Of a DNA stretch of 5,939 bases, positions 1 to 5,170 are shown piece by piece. Where the stretch lies: the NCBI GenBank assembly GCA_946183765.1, contig CAMHDC010000093.1:1-5939 (forward strand), given 5' to 3'. Position 1 is the first letter of the stretch. Each line of letters begins with the position of its first letter. The position numbers and the translations under genes were made by a program. The notes under the pieces are model-generated. The model ran no database searches, was not told the DNA's origin, and was given only the letters and a program-made list of their open reading frames with translations. Origin of the DNA: an uncultured Clostridia bacterium (GTDB lineage: Bacteria; Bacillota; Clostridia; Christensenellales; CAG-138).

Positions 1-563
1 TGTCGGTGGCTTTGGCGAAGCGGGGCTTTGCCGTCACCGCCATGGACCTCTCCCCTCTGCCCCTTCGGTATCTTCGGGCAAACGCGGACCGGGCGGGCGT
101 CCGGCTCACCATCCGGACGGGGGACGTCTTCGCCCTGCCGGAGGGCGAACTGTACGACAGCGCCGTGTTCTGCTTCTTCGGCAGCGTGACAGAGATCCTG
201 AACTGGGCCAAAGGACACTGCCGGGACCGGCTGATCCTCTTCAAAAAGAACTGGAGCACCCACCGCTTCACCCGGGATCCGGGGGTCCTCCGCAAGTACA
301 CCTATCCGCTGACCTGCGCGGAATTGACGCGTCTGGGCGTGCCCTTCGAGGCCGAGGTCTTCGACGTGGACATGGGCCAGCCCTTCCGGAATCTCTCCGA
401 CGCCGTCCGGTTCTTCCGGCTGTACGACCCGACGGAGGCCATGCCGGAGGCGGAGGTCCTATCCCGGCTCACTGAAACCGGGGACAACGCTTTCCCCTAC
501 TATCTGCGCGCTGTTCGGCCCGTGGGCATGATCGTCATCCGGGCCCAGGATATACCACGATGA
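1..563 (+). CDS. Class I SAM-dependent methyltransferase, 5'-truncated by the window edge
   Basis: The reading frame is open from base 3 to the TGA at 561-563. A GTG at 6 is available, but the codons before it are also open and the glycine-rich SAM-binding loop (motif I) is missing, so the true start lies upstream. What is visible is the second half of a Rossmann-type fold: a strand ending in an acidic residue (VTAMDLS, the usual ribose-binding position), a helix, then GDVFALP resembling the adenine-contacting motif. The hydrophobic strands VFCFFG and LILFKK follow. The C-terminal part (SDAVRFFRLYDP) is not recognised as diagnostic of a substrate. The stop codon overlaps the Shine-Dalgarno site of the binding-protein gene, so the two are co-transcribed and probably coupled. 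Methyltransferases do occur beside metal-chelate transporters, but the substrate (small molecule, chelate or protein) cannot be told from the sequence. The fold is fairly sure; the reaction is unknown. Confidence 0.75.
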   Translation, partial: SVALAKRGFAVTAMDLSPLPLRYLRANADRAGVRLTIRTGDVFALPEGELYDSAVFCFFGSVTEILNWAKGHCRDRLILFKKNWSTHRFTRDPGVLRKYTYPLTCAELTRLGVPFEAEVFDVDMGQPFRNLSDAVRFFRLYDPTEAMPEAEVLSRLTETGDNAFPYYLRAVRPVGMIVIRAQDIPR

Positions 564-568
564 GGAGG
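563..568 (+). promoter_or_regulatory. Strong Shine-Dalgarno site that decides the start of the binding-protein gene
   Basis: AGGAGG sits directly on the stop codon of the methyltransferase gene. It is 2 nt from the ATG at 571, which is too close, and 8 nt from the in-frame ATG at 577, which is optimal. The second ATG is therefore the better start. Confidence 0.8.
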
Positions 569-576
569 AAATGAAA

Positions 577-1653
577 ATGAAACGCCTTTTTGCTCTGCTG
601 CTGGCGGCTCTGACGCTGCTGTCCATAGCCTGTTCCGGGTCTCTCGCGGCGCAAACGCCCCAAACCCGGGCCTTCACCGACTCGGTGGGCCGGACGGTGG
701 AGATCCCCTATTCCATCGACAAGGTGGCCGTAAGCGGCCCCCTGGCCCAGATCGTCCTCTTCGCCCTGTGCCCGGACCGGCTGGCAGGCATCGCCGGCAA
801 ATGGGATAAGACAGCCGAACAGTTCTTCGACAGAAAGTACTATGACCTGCCCGTCCTGGGCCAGCTCTACGGCGGCAAGGGCGAGCTGAATCTGGAGACC
901 CTCTTAACCAGCGGCGCCCAGATAGTCATCGACGTGGGCGAGCCCAAGAAGACCATCGTGGAGGATTTGGACGCCCTGCAGGAGCAGACCGGCATCCCCT
1001 TCGTCCACATCACCGCCTTGACCGCCTCCATGGGCGACGCCTACCGGAAGCTGGGCGAACTCCTGGATATGCCCGCAGAGGCCGAAGCCCTGGCCGCCTA
1101 CTGCGACCGAATCTATGCCCGGACGTTGGAGATCGCGGGCGCTGCGGAGAAGAAAAACCTGCTGTACATCACCGGGGATCAGGGCCTGAATGTCATCGCC
1201 CGGGGGAGCTACCACGGGGAGATCATCGACCTCCTCAGCAACAACCTGGCCGTAGTGGAGAGCCCCTCGTCGAAGGGCACGGGCAACGAGGTGGATATGG
1301 AACAGATATTGCTTTGGAACCCGGACGTGATCCTCTTCGCCCCCGACAGCATCTACGCCGACGTGGCCGCCCGCCCCGAATGGCAGACCGTCTCCGCCAT
1401 CCAAAGCGGCGCATACTACGAGGTGCCCTTCGGCCCCTACAACTGGATGGGCTTCCCGCCCTCGGTGCAGCGGTATCTGGGCATGATGTGGATGTCCCAG
1501 CTTCTCTACCCCGAAACGGCCCGATACGATCTTTATGAGGCGGTAAAAGAATACTTTGGGCTGTTCTATCACGCTGACATCACCCGGGATCAGTTCGACG
1601 CCCTGGTGCAGCATTCCATGGGCGCTCAGGCGGCCCTGGCCCCCGCGGCGTAA
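577..1653 (+). CDS. ABC transporter substrate-binding lipoprotein, iron-siderophore/cobalamin type (Peripla_BP_2)
   Basis: Predicted extracytoplasmic receptor that captures a metal chelate (ferric siderophore, haem or corrinoid) and delivers it to an ABC permease. The 358-residue protein has a short basic N-terminus (KRLF), a hydrophobic core and a permissive lipobox (LSIAC, Cys19), pointing to a lipid anchor; cleavage near SLAA is the alternative. Then follow the family-typical opening (FTDSVGRTVEIP), two alpha/beta lobes and a linking helix near residues 155-185. NLETLL (about 105-110) and VDMEQILLWNPDVILF (about 239-254) match places where this family usually carries glutamates that dock on the permease. 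An aromatic stretch with FGPYNWMGFPPS (about 285-296) probably lines the ligand site. Length is normal. It lies between a methyltransferase and a P-loop NTPase in one operon. The ligand cannot be assigned; the permease and ATPase genes must lie upstream or elsewhere. Confidence 0.88.
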   Translation: MKRLFALLLAALTLLSIACSGSLAAQTPQTRAFTDSVGRTVEIPYSIDKVAVSGPLAQIVLFALCPDRLAGIAGKWDKTAEQFFDRKYYDLPVLGQLYGGKGELNLETLLTSGAQIVIDVGEPKKTIVEDLDALQEQTGIPFVHITALTASMGDAYRKLGELLDMPAEAEALAAYCDRIYARTLEIAGAAEKKNLLYITGDQGLNVIARGSYHGEIIDLLSNNLAVVESPSSKGTGNEVDMEQILLWNPDVILFAPDSIYADVAARPEWQTVSAIQSGAYYEVPFGPYNWMGFPPSVQRYLGMMWMSQLLYPETARYDLYEAVKEYFGLFYHADITRDQFDALVQHSMGAQAALAPAA

Positions 1654-1657
1654 CGCT

Positions 1658-2191
1658 ATGGACGAAAAGCGGCACATCCTCATCTCAGGCGAACGGGGCG
1701 TGGGCAAGAGCACGCTGATTAAAAGGCTGTTGGAGGCCTGTCCCCGGCCCCGATACGGGTTCGTCACCAAGATGCGCCCGGCGGGCCCGGACGGGTTCCG
1801 CCCCATCTACATCCACCCAGCAGGGCAGCTCCCGGGGGAATGGGTCTTCGGGGAGGAAAACTGCATCGGCGTCTGCGACAGCCGGACCCATCGGCCCCGA
1901 CTGAACGTGTTCAATACCCTGGGCGTTCAGTACATTCGGGACGCCCGGCCGGACGGCATCCTGATCATGGACGAGCTGGGGTTCTTCGAAGCCGGAGCGG
2001 AGGCGTTCACCGCCGCCGTGCTGGAGGCGCTCTCAGGGGACGTTCCCGTGATCGCCGCCGTGAAGAGCCGCAGGGACGTGCCCTTTCTCAACGCCGTCCG
2101 CGCCCATCCCAGGGCGGAGGTGTTCCCCATCACCCCGGATAACCGGGACGAGCTGTACGAAACTCTCCTGTCCCGCATACAGCGCCTGTAA
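1658..2191 (+). CDS. THEP1-like nucleoside-triphosphatase (NTPase_1 family)
   Basis: Cytoplasmic P-loop protein of 177 residues, the normal size for THEP1-like NTPases, which hydrolyse NTPs in vitro and have no settled physiological role. The Walker A loop is GERGVGKST (residues 11-19). Walker B is ILIMDELG (101-108) with D105-E106, followed by FFEAGAEAF, in the place of the DEiGxmE signature of the family. The segment GFVTKMRPAG (34-43) is the strand after the first helix, where this family has GFyT. The ATG at 1658 was chosen because it lies 4 nt after the TAA of the binding-protein gene. The frame is open further upstream, but that part reads as out-of-frame binding-protein sequence. No good Shine-Dalgarno is visible, so translation probably depends on coupling. 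It is the last gene before a terminator. A role in loading or processing the imported metal or cofactor is inference. Confidence 0.85.
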   Translation: MDEKRHILISGERGVGKSTLIKRLLEACPRPRYGFVTKMRPAGPDGFRPIYIHPAGQLPGEWVFGEENCIGVCDSRTHRPRLNVFNTLGVQYIRDARPDGILIMDELGFFEAGAEAFTAAVLEALSGDVPVIAAVKSRRDVPFLNAVRAHPRAEVFPITPDNRDELYETLLSRIQRL

Positions 2192-2203
2192 GCCAAAAAA
2201 GAG

Positions 2204-2230
2204 AAAAAGCCTCGACAGCGAGGCTTTTTT
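2204..2230. terminator. Bidirectional intrinsic terminator between convergent genes
   Basis: A perfect GCCTCG/CGAGGC stem (2209-2214 and 2219-2224) with ACAG loop is flanked by A5 on the left and T6 on the right. It works as hairpin plus U-run in both directions. It ends the methyltransferase/binding-protein/NTPase operon (stop at 2191) and the facing amidase-like gene (stop at 2246). Confidence 0.93.
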
Positions 2231-2245
2231 CATGCTTGCGTTGGG

Positions 2246-3184
2246 TTAGGGCTCCGCCGGAGGATCGGTGATGGCGGGGGTGGCGGTGGGCACGGGCTCA
2301 TCGGCGATGTAGGCCGTCAGGCCGTTGAAGATGCCCTCGCACAGCTGGTCCATGAAGGTCTCGTCCTGCAGGTTGTTCTTGTCCTTGGTGTTGTCCCAGT
2401 TGCCCAGGATCAGCAGGGCGCAGGGGCAGCCGCAGCCGGAGGCCACGGAGTCGGACTTGGTCTCCACGCCGTTGCCCTTGCCGTTCTGCTTGCGCATGCC
2501 GGTGGCCACGGTGTAGCCGTCGATCAGCTTTTGGGCAAAGCTCTGATTGCCCTTGGCGGCCTGGGCATAGCAGGCGGAGGTCTTGCTGTTGATGTGGTTG
2601 CACATGAGGCGGATCACATAGGTGCAGTTGGCGTTCTTGAAGATGCGAGCCCGCTCCTCGTTGGTGAGCTCGCCCTTGGTCTCCTCCGTCCGGCTTAGGA
2701 CCACGGTGGCGCCCTGGCTCTCCAGATACCGCTTCAGATGGTTGGCCAGGACCAGGTTGTTGGCCGCTTCGGAACTATACTTGGAGGTGCTGTCCCGGGC
2801 GGCGTCGATGCCGATGATCTGGCCGTAGAGGGCCGCGCCGATATTGCCCGCGGGACCGGCGGTCACGAAGGCGGAGGGCGCCGGGCTGGGCGTGGACACG
2901 TCGGGCGTGCCCAGGGCGGGGGTCTCCTTCACCTCCGGCGTGGGGGTGTGGGTGGGCAGCAGCTCGTCCTTGGGCTCCCGGGAGGGCTCCACGGTGGGCG
3001 TAGCCATGACCTCTTCCTGGACGGCCGTGCGCATGGCCTTCACCACGCCGGGACCGTTCTTGATGGCCCAGGAGATGCCGAGATACAAGCCCGCCAGCAG
3101 CGCCAGGCACACCAAACAGAACAGGCTGAACCCGATGGGGTTGCCGATGCGCAGGACCCGTCTTCTCTTCTTGATCTGTTTCAT
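2246..3184 (-). CDS. Membrane-anchored Amidase_3-like protein, probable pseudo-amidase
   Basis: A 312-residue protein. A basic cytoplasmic tail (KQIKKRRR) leads into one transmembrane helix (about 17-39), then a Pro/Thr/Ser/Glu-rich stalk (about 60-105), an Amidase_3-like domain (about 120-293) and a short Pro/Thr tail. Fold evidence: GQIIGID opening strand, helix EAANNLVLANHLKRYLES, GATVVLSRTEET, a TNEERARIFKNANCTYVIRL block, and a closing helix before AYI. Active N-acetylmuramoyl-L-alanine amidases use zinc ligands in DpGHGG, a Glu before the first helix, a second His in SiHaNa, and a catalytic Glu in LVELGF. Here these positions read DAARDS (R130), E139, RLMCNH (M194, with H197 nearby) and LLILGN (I259). 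Only the Glu survives, so peptidoglycan cleavage is unlikely; binding or regulation is a guess. Start: ATG with AAAGGGA 6 nt upstream (3191-3197). Six cysteines in the domain are unusual for an exported protein. Confidence 0.75.
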   Translation of the reverse strand: MKQIKKRRRVLRIGNPIGFSLFCLVCLALLAGLYLGISWAIKNGPGVVKAMRTAVQEEVMATPTVEPSREPKDELLPTHTPTPEVKETPALGTPDVSTPSPAPSAFVTAGPAGNIGAALYGQIIGIDAARDSTSKYSSEAANNLVLANHLKRYLESQGATVVLSRTEETKGELTNEERARIFKNANCTYVIRLMCNHINSKTSACYAQAAKGNQSFAQKLIDGYTVATGMRKQNGKGNGVETKSDSVASGCGCPCALLILGNWDNTKDKNNLQDETFMDQLCEGIFNGLTAYIADEPVPTATPAITDPPAEP

Positions 3185-3214
3185 AGTCGTTCCCTTTCAT
3201 TTTGGGATGGTGCC

Positions 3215-3223
3215 ATTGTATCA
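3215..3223 (-). promoter_or_regulatory. Extended -10 promoter of the amidase-like gene
   Basis: On the minus strand the sequence reads TG-A-TACAAT, an extended -10 with one mismatch in the hexamer. No acceptable -35 lies 16-18 nt upstream; TCGACA (3242-3247) is 21 nt away. The extended TG probably compensates. A start near 3208 would leave a leader of about 24 nt containing the Shine-Dalgarno site. Confidence 0.6.
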
Positions 3224-3260
3224 TCTTGTTTCGGGCCTGTGTGTCGAAAAACGAAAGGTT

Positions 3261-3320
3261 AACAAAAAAGATAAAATAAAAACAAGTTTTCTCCACAGCG
3301 GACAGAAAATGTGGTATAGT
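3261..3320 (+). promoter_or_regulatory. Promoter of the SLOG gene with A-rich upstream element
   Basis: The -10 is TG-G-TATAGT (hexamer 3315-3320), an extended -10. TCCACA (3292-3297) is a 4/6 match to the -35 at exactly 17 nt spacing. The A-rich stretch 3261-3287 lies just upstream of the -35, where an UP element would sit. The predicted transcript start is around 3326-3328, a few bases before the first ATG at 3330. Confidence 0.65.
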
Positions 3321-3329
3321 TTTCCTGTT

Positions 3330-3827
3330 ATGGAAGATATGCTTTCCAACTGCACATCCCTCCGGTCCGTCTGCTTCACCGGGCACCGGGACCTGCCGCC
3401 CCTTCGATCCGCCGCCTATCGGCAGCTGGTGGCAAACACGGAAAGTGCCATCCGCCGCGCCTTCGACCGGGGCGCCCGCCGATTCTATTCCGGGGGCGCG
3501 GAGGGGTTCGATCTGCTGTGCGGAAGGCTGGTGCTGCTGGAACGGGAACGGCATCTCGACGTCCAGCTGGTGCTACTGCTCCCCTACACGGGCTTCGGGG
3601 ACCGGTTCAGCGCCCAAGACAAGGCGGAGCTCCTGCGGCAGAAGAAGGAAGCCGAGGAGGTGCTCTACCTCTCGAACCACTACTTCCCCGGGTGCATGGC
3701 CCTTAGAAACCGGCAGCTGGTGGAGGACGCGGAGCTGTGCATCGCCTATCTCACCCGCGCCCCCAGCGGCACCGCCCAGACCGTGGGCTACGCCAAGGAA
3801 AAGGGGATCGAAATCGTCTACGTATGA
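3330..3827 (+). CDS. SLOG-superfamily protein, DUF1273/YpsA-like
   Basis: A 165-residue cytoplasmic protein of the SLOG (SMF/DprA-LOG) Rossmann-like fold, predicted to bind a nucleotide or nucleotide-derived ligand. Visible family marks are FTGHRDLPP (16-24), the SGGAEGFD loop (54-61) after a beta strand, LLLPYTGF (82-89), an ALRNRQLVEDAELCIAY segment (124-140), and SGTAQTVGYAKEKG (146-159) near the end. Bacillus subtilis YpsA, a member of this family, has been linked to cell division, but no function can be assigned here from sequence. The frame is open back to 2844, but that part runs antisense through the amidase-like gene. The first ATG after the promoter is 3330; ATG 3339 is the alternative (162 residues). 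Neither has a well-placed Shine-Dalgarno: GGAAG at 3332-3336 is only 2 nt from 3339. It is monocistronic, divergent from the amidase-like gene, and ends in its own terminator. Confidence 0.82.
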   Translation: MEDMLSNCTSLRSVCFTGHRDLPPLRSAAYRQLVANTESAIRRAFDRGARRFYSGGAEGFDLLCGRLVLLERERHLDVQLVLLLPYTGFGDRFSAQDKAELLRQKKEAEEVLYLSNHYFPGCMALRNRQLVEDAELCIAYLTRAPSGTAQTVGYAKEKGIEIVYV

Positions 3828-3855
3828 AAAAAGGACCGGCGGACCGGTCTTTTTT
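3828..3855 (+). terminator. Intrinsic terminator of the SLOG gene
   Basis: The GACCGG/CCGGTC stem (3834-3839 and 3844-3849) with CGGA loop is extended by a G-T pair (3833/3850) and A-T pairs, ending in a T-run (3850-3855). It starts right at the stop codon (TGA 3825-3827). The G-T pair is compatible with RNA of the plus strand. Confidence 0.9.
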
Positions 3856-3925
3856 ATTATCTACACAAGCGCGGTGTAGCCGCGCTCACGCAATCTGCGA
3901 AGGAAGAACATGCGGCTTCTGATCC

Positions 3926-3958
3926 GTCAAATCCAGCGACATATGCGGTGGATTTGAC
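3926..3958. repeat. 10-bp perfect inverted repeat
   Basis: GTCAAATCCA (3926-3935) faces TGGATTTGAC (3949-3958) across 13 nt that contain the palindrome CATATG (3940-3945). It could be an RNA hairpin, a cruciform, or a dyad operator site. No promoter is recognisable beside it, which argues against an operator. Confidence 0.75.
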
Positions 3959-3994
3959 ACTCTGCAGTTCTGGTCGCAATCATAGATTGCTCCC

Positions 3995-4088
3995 CGCTCC
4001 GCTACAAACGTGCCACAGGCACGTTTGTTTAACGCATCACGTGCCTGGTGGGCCCAAAGGGCCATAGGCAAGAGCTGGAAGCGGAGCG
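3995..4088. other. Three-way-junction-like fold inside the hairpin element
   Basis: An outer 9-bp stem, CGCTCCGCT (3995-4003) with AGCGGAGCG (4080-4088), encloses two hairpins. Hairpin A abuts the outer stem without a gap: ACAAACGTGCC (4004-4014), loop ACA, GGCACGTTTGT (4018-4028), 11 perfect pairs. Hairpin B pairs TGCCT/AGGCA (4042-4046/4066-4070) and GGCCC/GGGCC (4051-4055/4059-4063, loop AAA). Such nesting with stackable stems is what a structured RNA would look like, but composite palindromic repeats can also give it. Confidence 0.55.
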
Positions 4089-4099
4089 AAGGCGGAGCC

Positions 4100-4145
4100 T
4101 CAGTTTGGTGAATCCATACGGATTCGCCAAACTGAATCATTTTTT
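4100..4145 (+). terminator. Long hairpin followed by T6 at the end of the hairpin element
   Basis: TCAGTTTGGTGAATCC (4100-4115) pairs with GGATTCGCCAAACTGA (4120-4135) around an ATAC loop: 16 pairs, one of them T-G (4109/4126). T6 follows on the plus strand at 4140-4145, after a 4-nt gap. It could end a plus-strand transcript crossing the element. For the minus-strand transpeptidase gene, whose stop codon is adjacent, no T-run follows the hairpin, so it would be a poor terminator in that direction, although it could protect the mRNA 3' end. Confidence 0.5.
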
Positions 4146-5138
4146 CGGTGCAGGCGGCGGCGTGGCGTTGACGAACTCCACCTCCAGCGGCACGTCCTCG
4201 ATGGTCCAGTTGTCCGTGTAGGGGCTGCCGCCGGGGACAAGCCCAGTGACTATCTTGGGCGGTTCGGCCAGCTTCAGCTGCTCCCGGATGGCCTTGGTCT
4301 CCATATCGTTCTTGCTGCCCTGACGGATCTCCACCTCCGTGCCGTAGGCACAGTTGTAGAAGATCCAGCGGGCGTCGGGCACGGGCAGGCGGATGCAGCC
4401 GTGGCTGTCCTGGGTCCCCAGCTTCAGATACTTGTCCACATACAGGCTGTTCAGATCCTTTTGTCCGTTCCGGGCGCCCCGATGGTACACCACGGAATGG
4501 AAATAGGTGCGGGACACGATCAGCGTCCAATACTGGGCGGAGAAATCGCCGCTGGCGAAGGTACCGAAGCGGAGGCGGCACTCCTTCAGGGGGAAGGTGC
4601 CGATCTTGGTGAGACCGTTCTTGGCGCTGCCGGTGGAACAGAGCATGTACCGGACGGGCACGGTGTACTCGCCGTTGGCGTCCTTCTTGAAGGCCATGAC
4701 CACCTGCCAGGTCACGTCCACGATCAGCTTATAGGTGTCCGGGGCCGGATAGCCCTTGGGCATGATGGGATCGATGCCCTCCGTTTCGTAATAGCTGTCC
4801 TCCAGCCCCCCCACCAGCTCCTCGAAGGTCATGTTCACCGTTGGCGCATAGTAGGAGAAGGGGATGGGCGACACCGTGGGCGTAGGCGTTGGCAGGGGCG
4901 TGGCCGTGGGCGTGGGGCTGGGCTGGGGCGTCTGCGTAGGCTCGGGGGTGTTGGCCGCCACCACCAGGGTCTGCCGCTGGGGCTCCGCCGTAGGCGCGGC
5001 TGTCAGCGGGGCCTGGGTGGGCTCCGCCGTGGGGATGCTTTCCGATTGTATGGCCTGGGCCGTTTCCTTGGGCCCGCAGGCCCCCATAAGGAGGCACAGC
5101 AGAGCCAGCAGGACGGCGCTCCAGCGTTTCAGGTTCAC
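4137..5138 (-). CDS. L,D-transpeptidase lipoprotein (YkuD domain) on a Pro/Thr stalk
   Basis: Predicted cell-surface enzyme that forms or remodels peptidoglycan cross-links through a catalytic cysteine. The 333-residue protein has a lipoprotein signal (basic LKRW, hydrophobic core, LMGAC lipobox, Cys21), a Pro/Thr/Ala-rich stalk (about 35-92), a helical region (MTFEELVGGLEDSYYE), then the YkuD domain (about 135-265). That domain has conserved His214 (TYFHSVVYHRG), the SHGCIRL motif with His246 and catalytic Cys248, and a closing GTEVEI strand. About 65 more residues follow. The active site looks intact. The start is GTG 5136-5138: an in-frame ATG at 5204 lies upstream of the promoter, whereas the GTG follows AAAGGA by 10 nt and begins directly at the signal peptide. 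It has its own promoter and is probably transcribed apart from the TSCPD gene, although no terminator separates them. Confidence 0.92.
   Translation of the reverse strand: MNLKRWSAVLLALLCLLMGACGPKETAQAIQSESIPTAEPTQAPLTAAPTAEPQRQTLVVAANTPEPTQTPQPSPTPTATPLPTPTPTVSPIPFSYYAPTVNMTFEELVGGLEDSYYETEGIDPIMPKGYPAPDTYKLIVDVTWQVVMAFKKDANGEYTVPVRYMLCSTGSAKNGLTKIGTFPLKECRLRFGTFASGDFSAQYWTLIVSRTYFHSVVYHRGARNGQKDLNSLYVDKYLKLGTQDSHGCIRLPVPDARWIFYNCAYGTEVEIRQGSKNDMETKAIREQLKLAEPPKIVTGLVPGGSPYTDNWTIEDVPLEVEFVNATPPPAPKK
4908..4928 (+). other. G-quadruplex-compatible tract within the transpeptidase stalk coding region
   Basis: On the plus strand four G-runs (GGG, GGGG, GGG, GGGG) are separated by 3, 2 and 2 nt, fitting the G3+N1-7 rule. 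This is the template strand of the transpeptidase gene and follows from Pro/Thr codons of the stalk. It is probably a by-product of composition. Confidence 0.4.
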
Positions 5139-5170
5139 CGTTTGACTGTCCTTTGGTAAAAATCGTGGGT

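Larger units (their letters stand above)
3861..4135. repeat. Hairpin-dense intergenic element, no credible gene
   Basis: About 275 bp between the SLOG terminator and the L,D-transpeptidase stop is built mostly of inverted repeats. In order: AGCGCGG/CCGCGCT (3868-3886, loop TGTAG), overlapping CTACAC/GTGTAG (3861-3879); CGCA/TGCG (3889-3899); GTCAAATCCA/TGGATTTGAC (3926-3958); GCAATC/GATTGC (3976-3990, loop ATA); a three-way-junction-like part (3995-4088); and a 16-bp hairpin (4100-4135). Short open frames cross it but match no family I know and are read through palindromes. Candidates are an interspersed REP/MITE-like palindromic repeat, which is common between genes in such Firmicutes, or a structured non-coding RNA. 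One copy in one window cannot separate these. The outer boundaries are set by the outermost inverted repeats only, since no target-site duplication was identified. Confidence 0.7.

Noticed and set aside
904..1806. 300-codon open frame on the minus strand
   Set aside because: Antisense to the binding-protein and NTPase genes. The translation is rich in Gly, Val, His and Arg as expected of a GC-rich shadow, matches no family, and crosses two real genes.
2738..3262. Plus-strand open frame opposite the amidase-like gene
   Set aside because: Gly/His/Arg-rich antisense product with no recognisable domain; it runs through the divergent promoter region.
2844..3329. Upstream extension of the SLOG frame
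   Set aside because: This part is antisense to the amidase-like gene and lies upstream of the predicted promoter. The SLOG domain begins just after ATG 3330.
4100..4135. Hairpin as the terminator of the L,D-transpeptidase gene
   Set aside because: No T-run follows it in the minus direction; the T-run is on the other side. It fits plus-strand termination better.
3861..4135. CRISPR array or tRNA in the repeat-rich gap
   Set aside because: No evenly spaced direct repeats with unique spacers, and no tRNA arms or TTCGAATC-type T-loop; the structure is a series of unlike inverted repeats.
3886..4581. Minus-strand frame through the hairpin element into the transpeptidase gene
   Set aside because: It begins inside the transpeptidase in a different frame and continues through palindromes; no signal for translation and no known domain. 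The palindromic DNA explains the sequence better than coding does.
4401..5159. 252-codon plus-strand open frame
   Set aside because: Antisense to the L,D-transpeptidase, which has an intact SHGCIRL motif and lipoprotein signal. The shadow product is low-complexity Gly/Arg.
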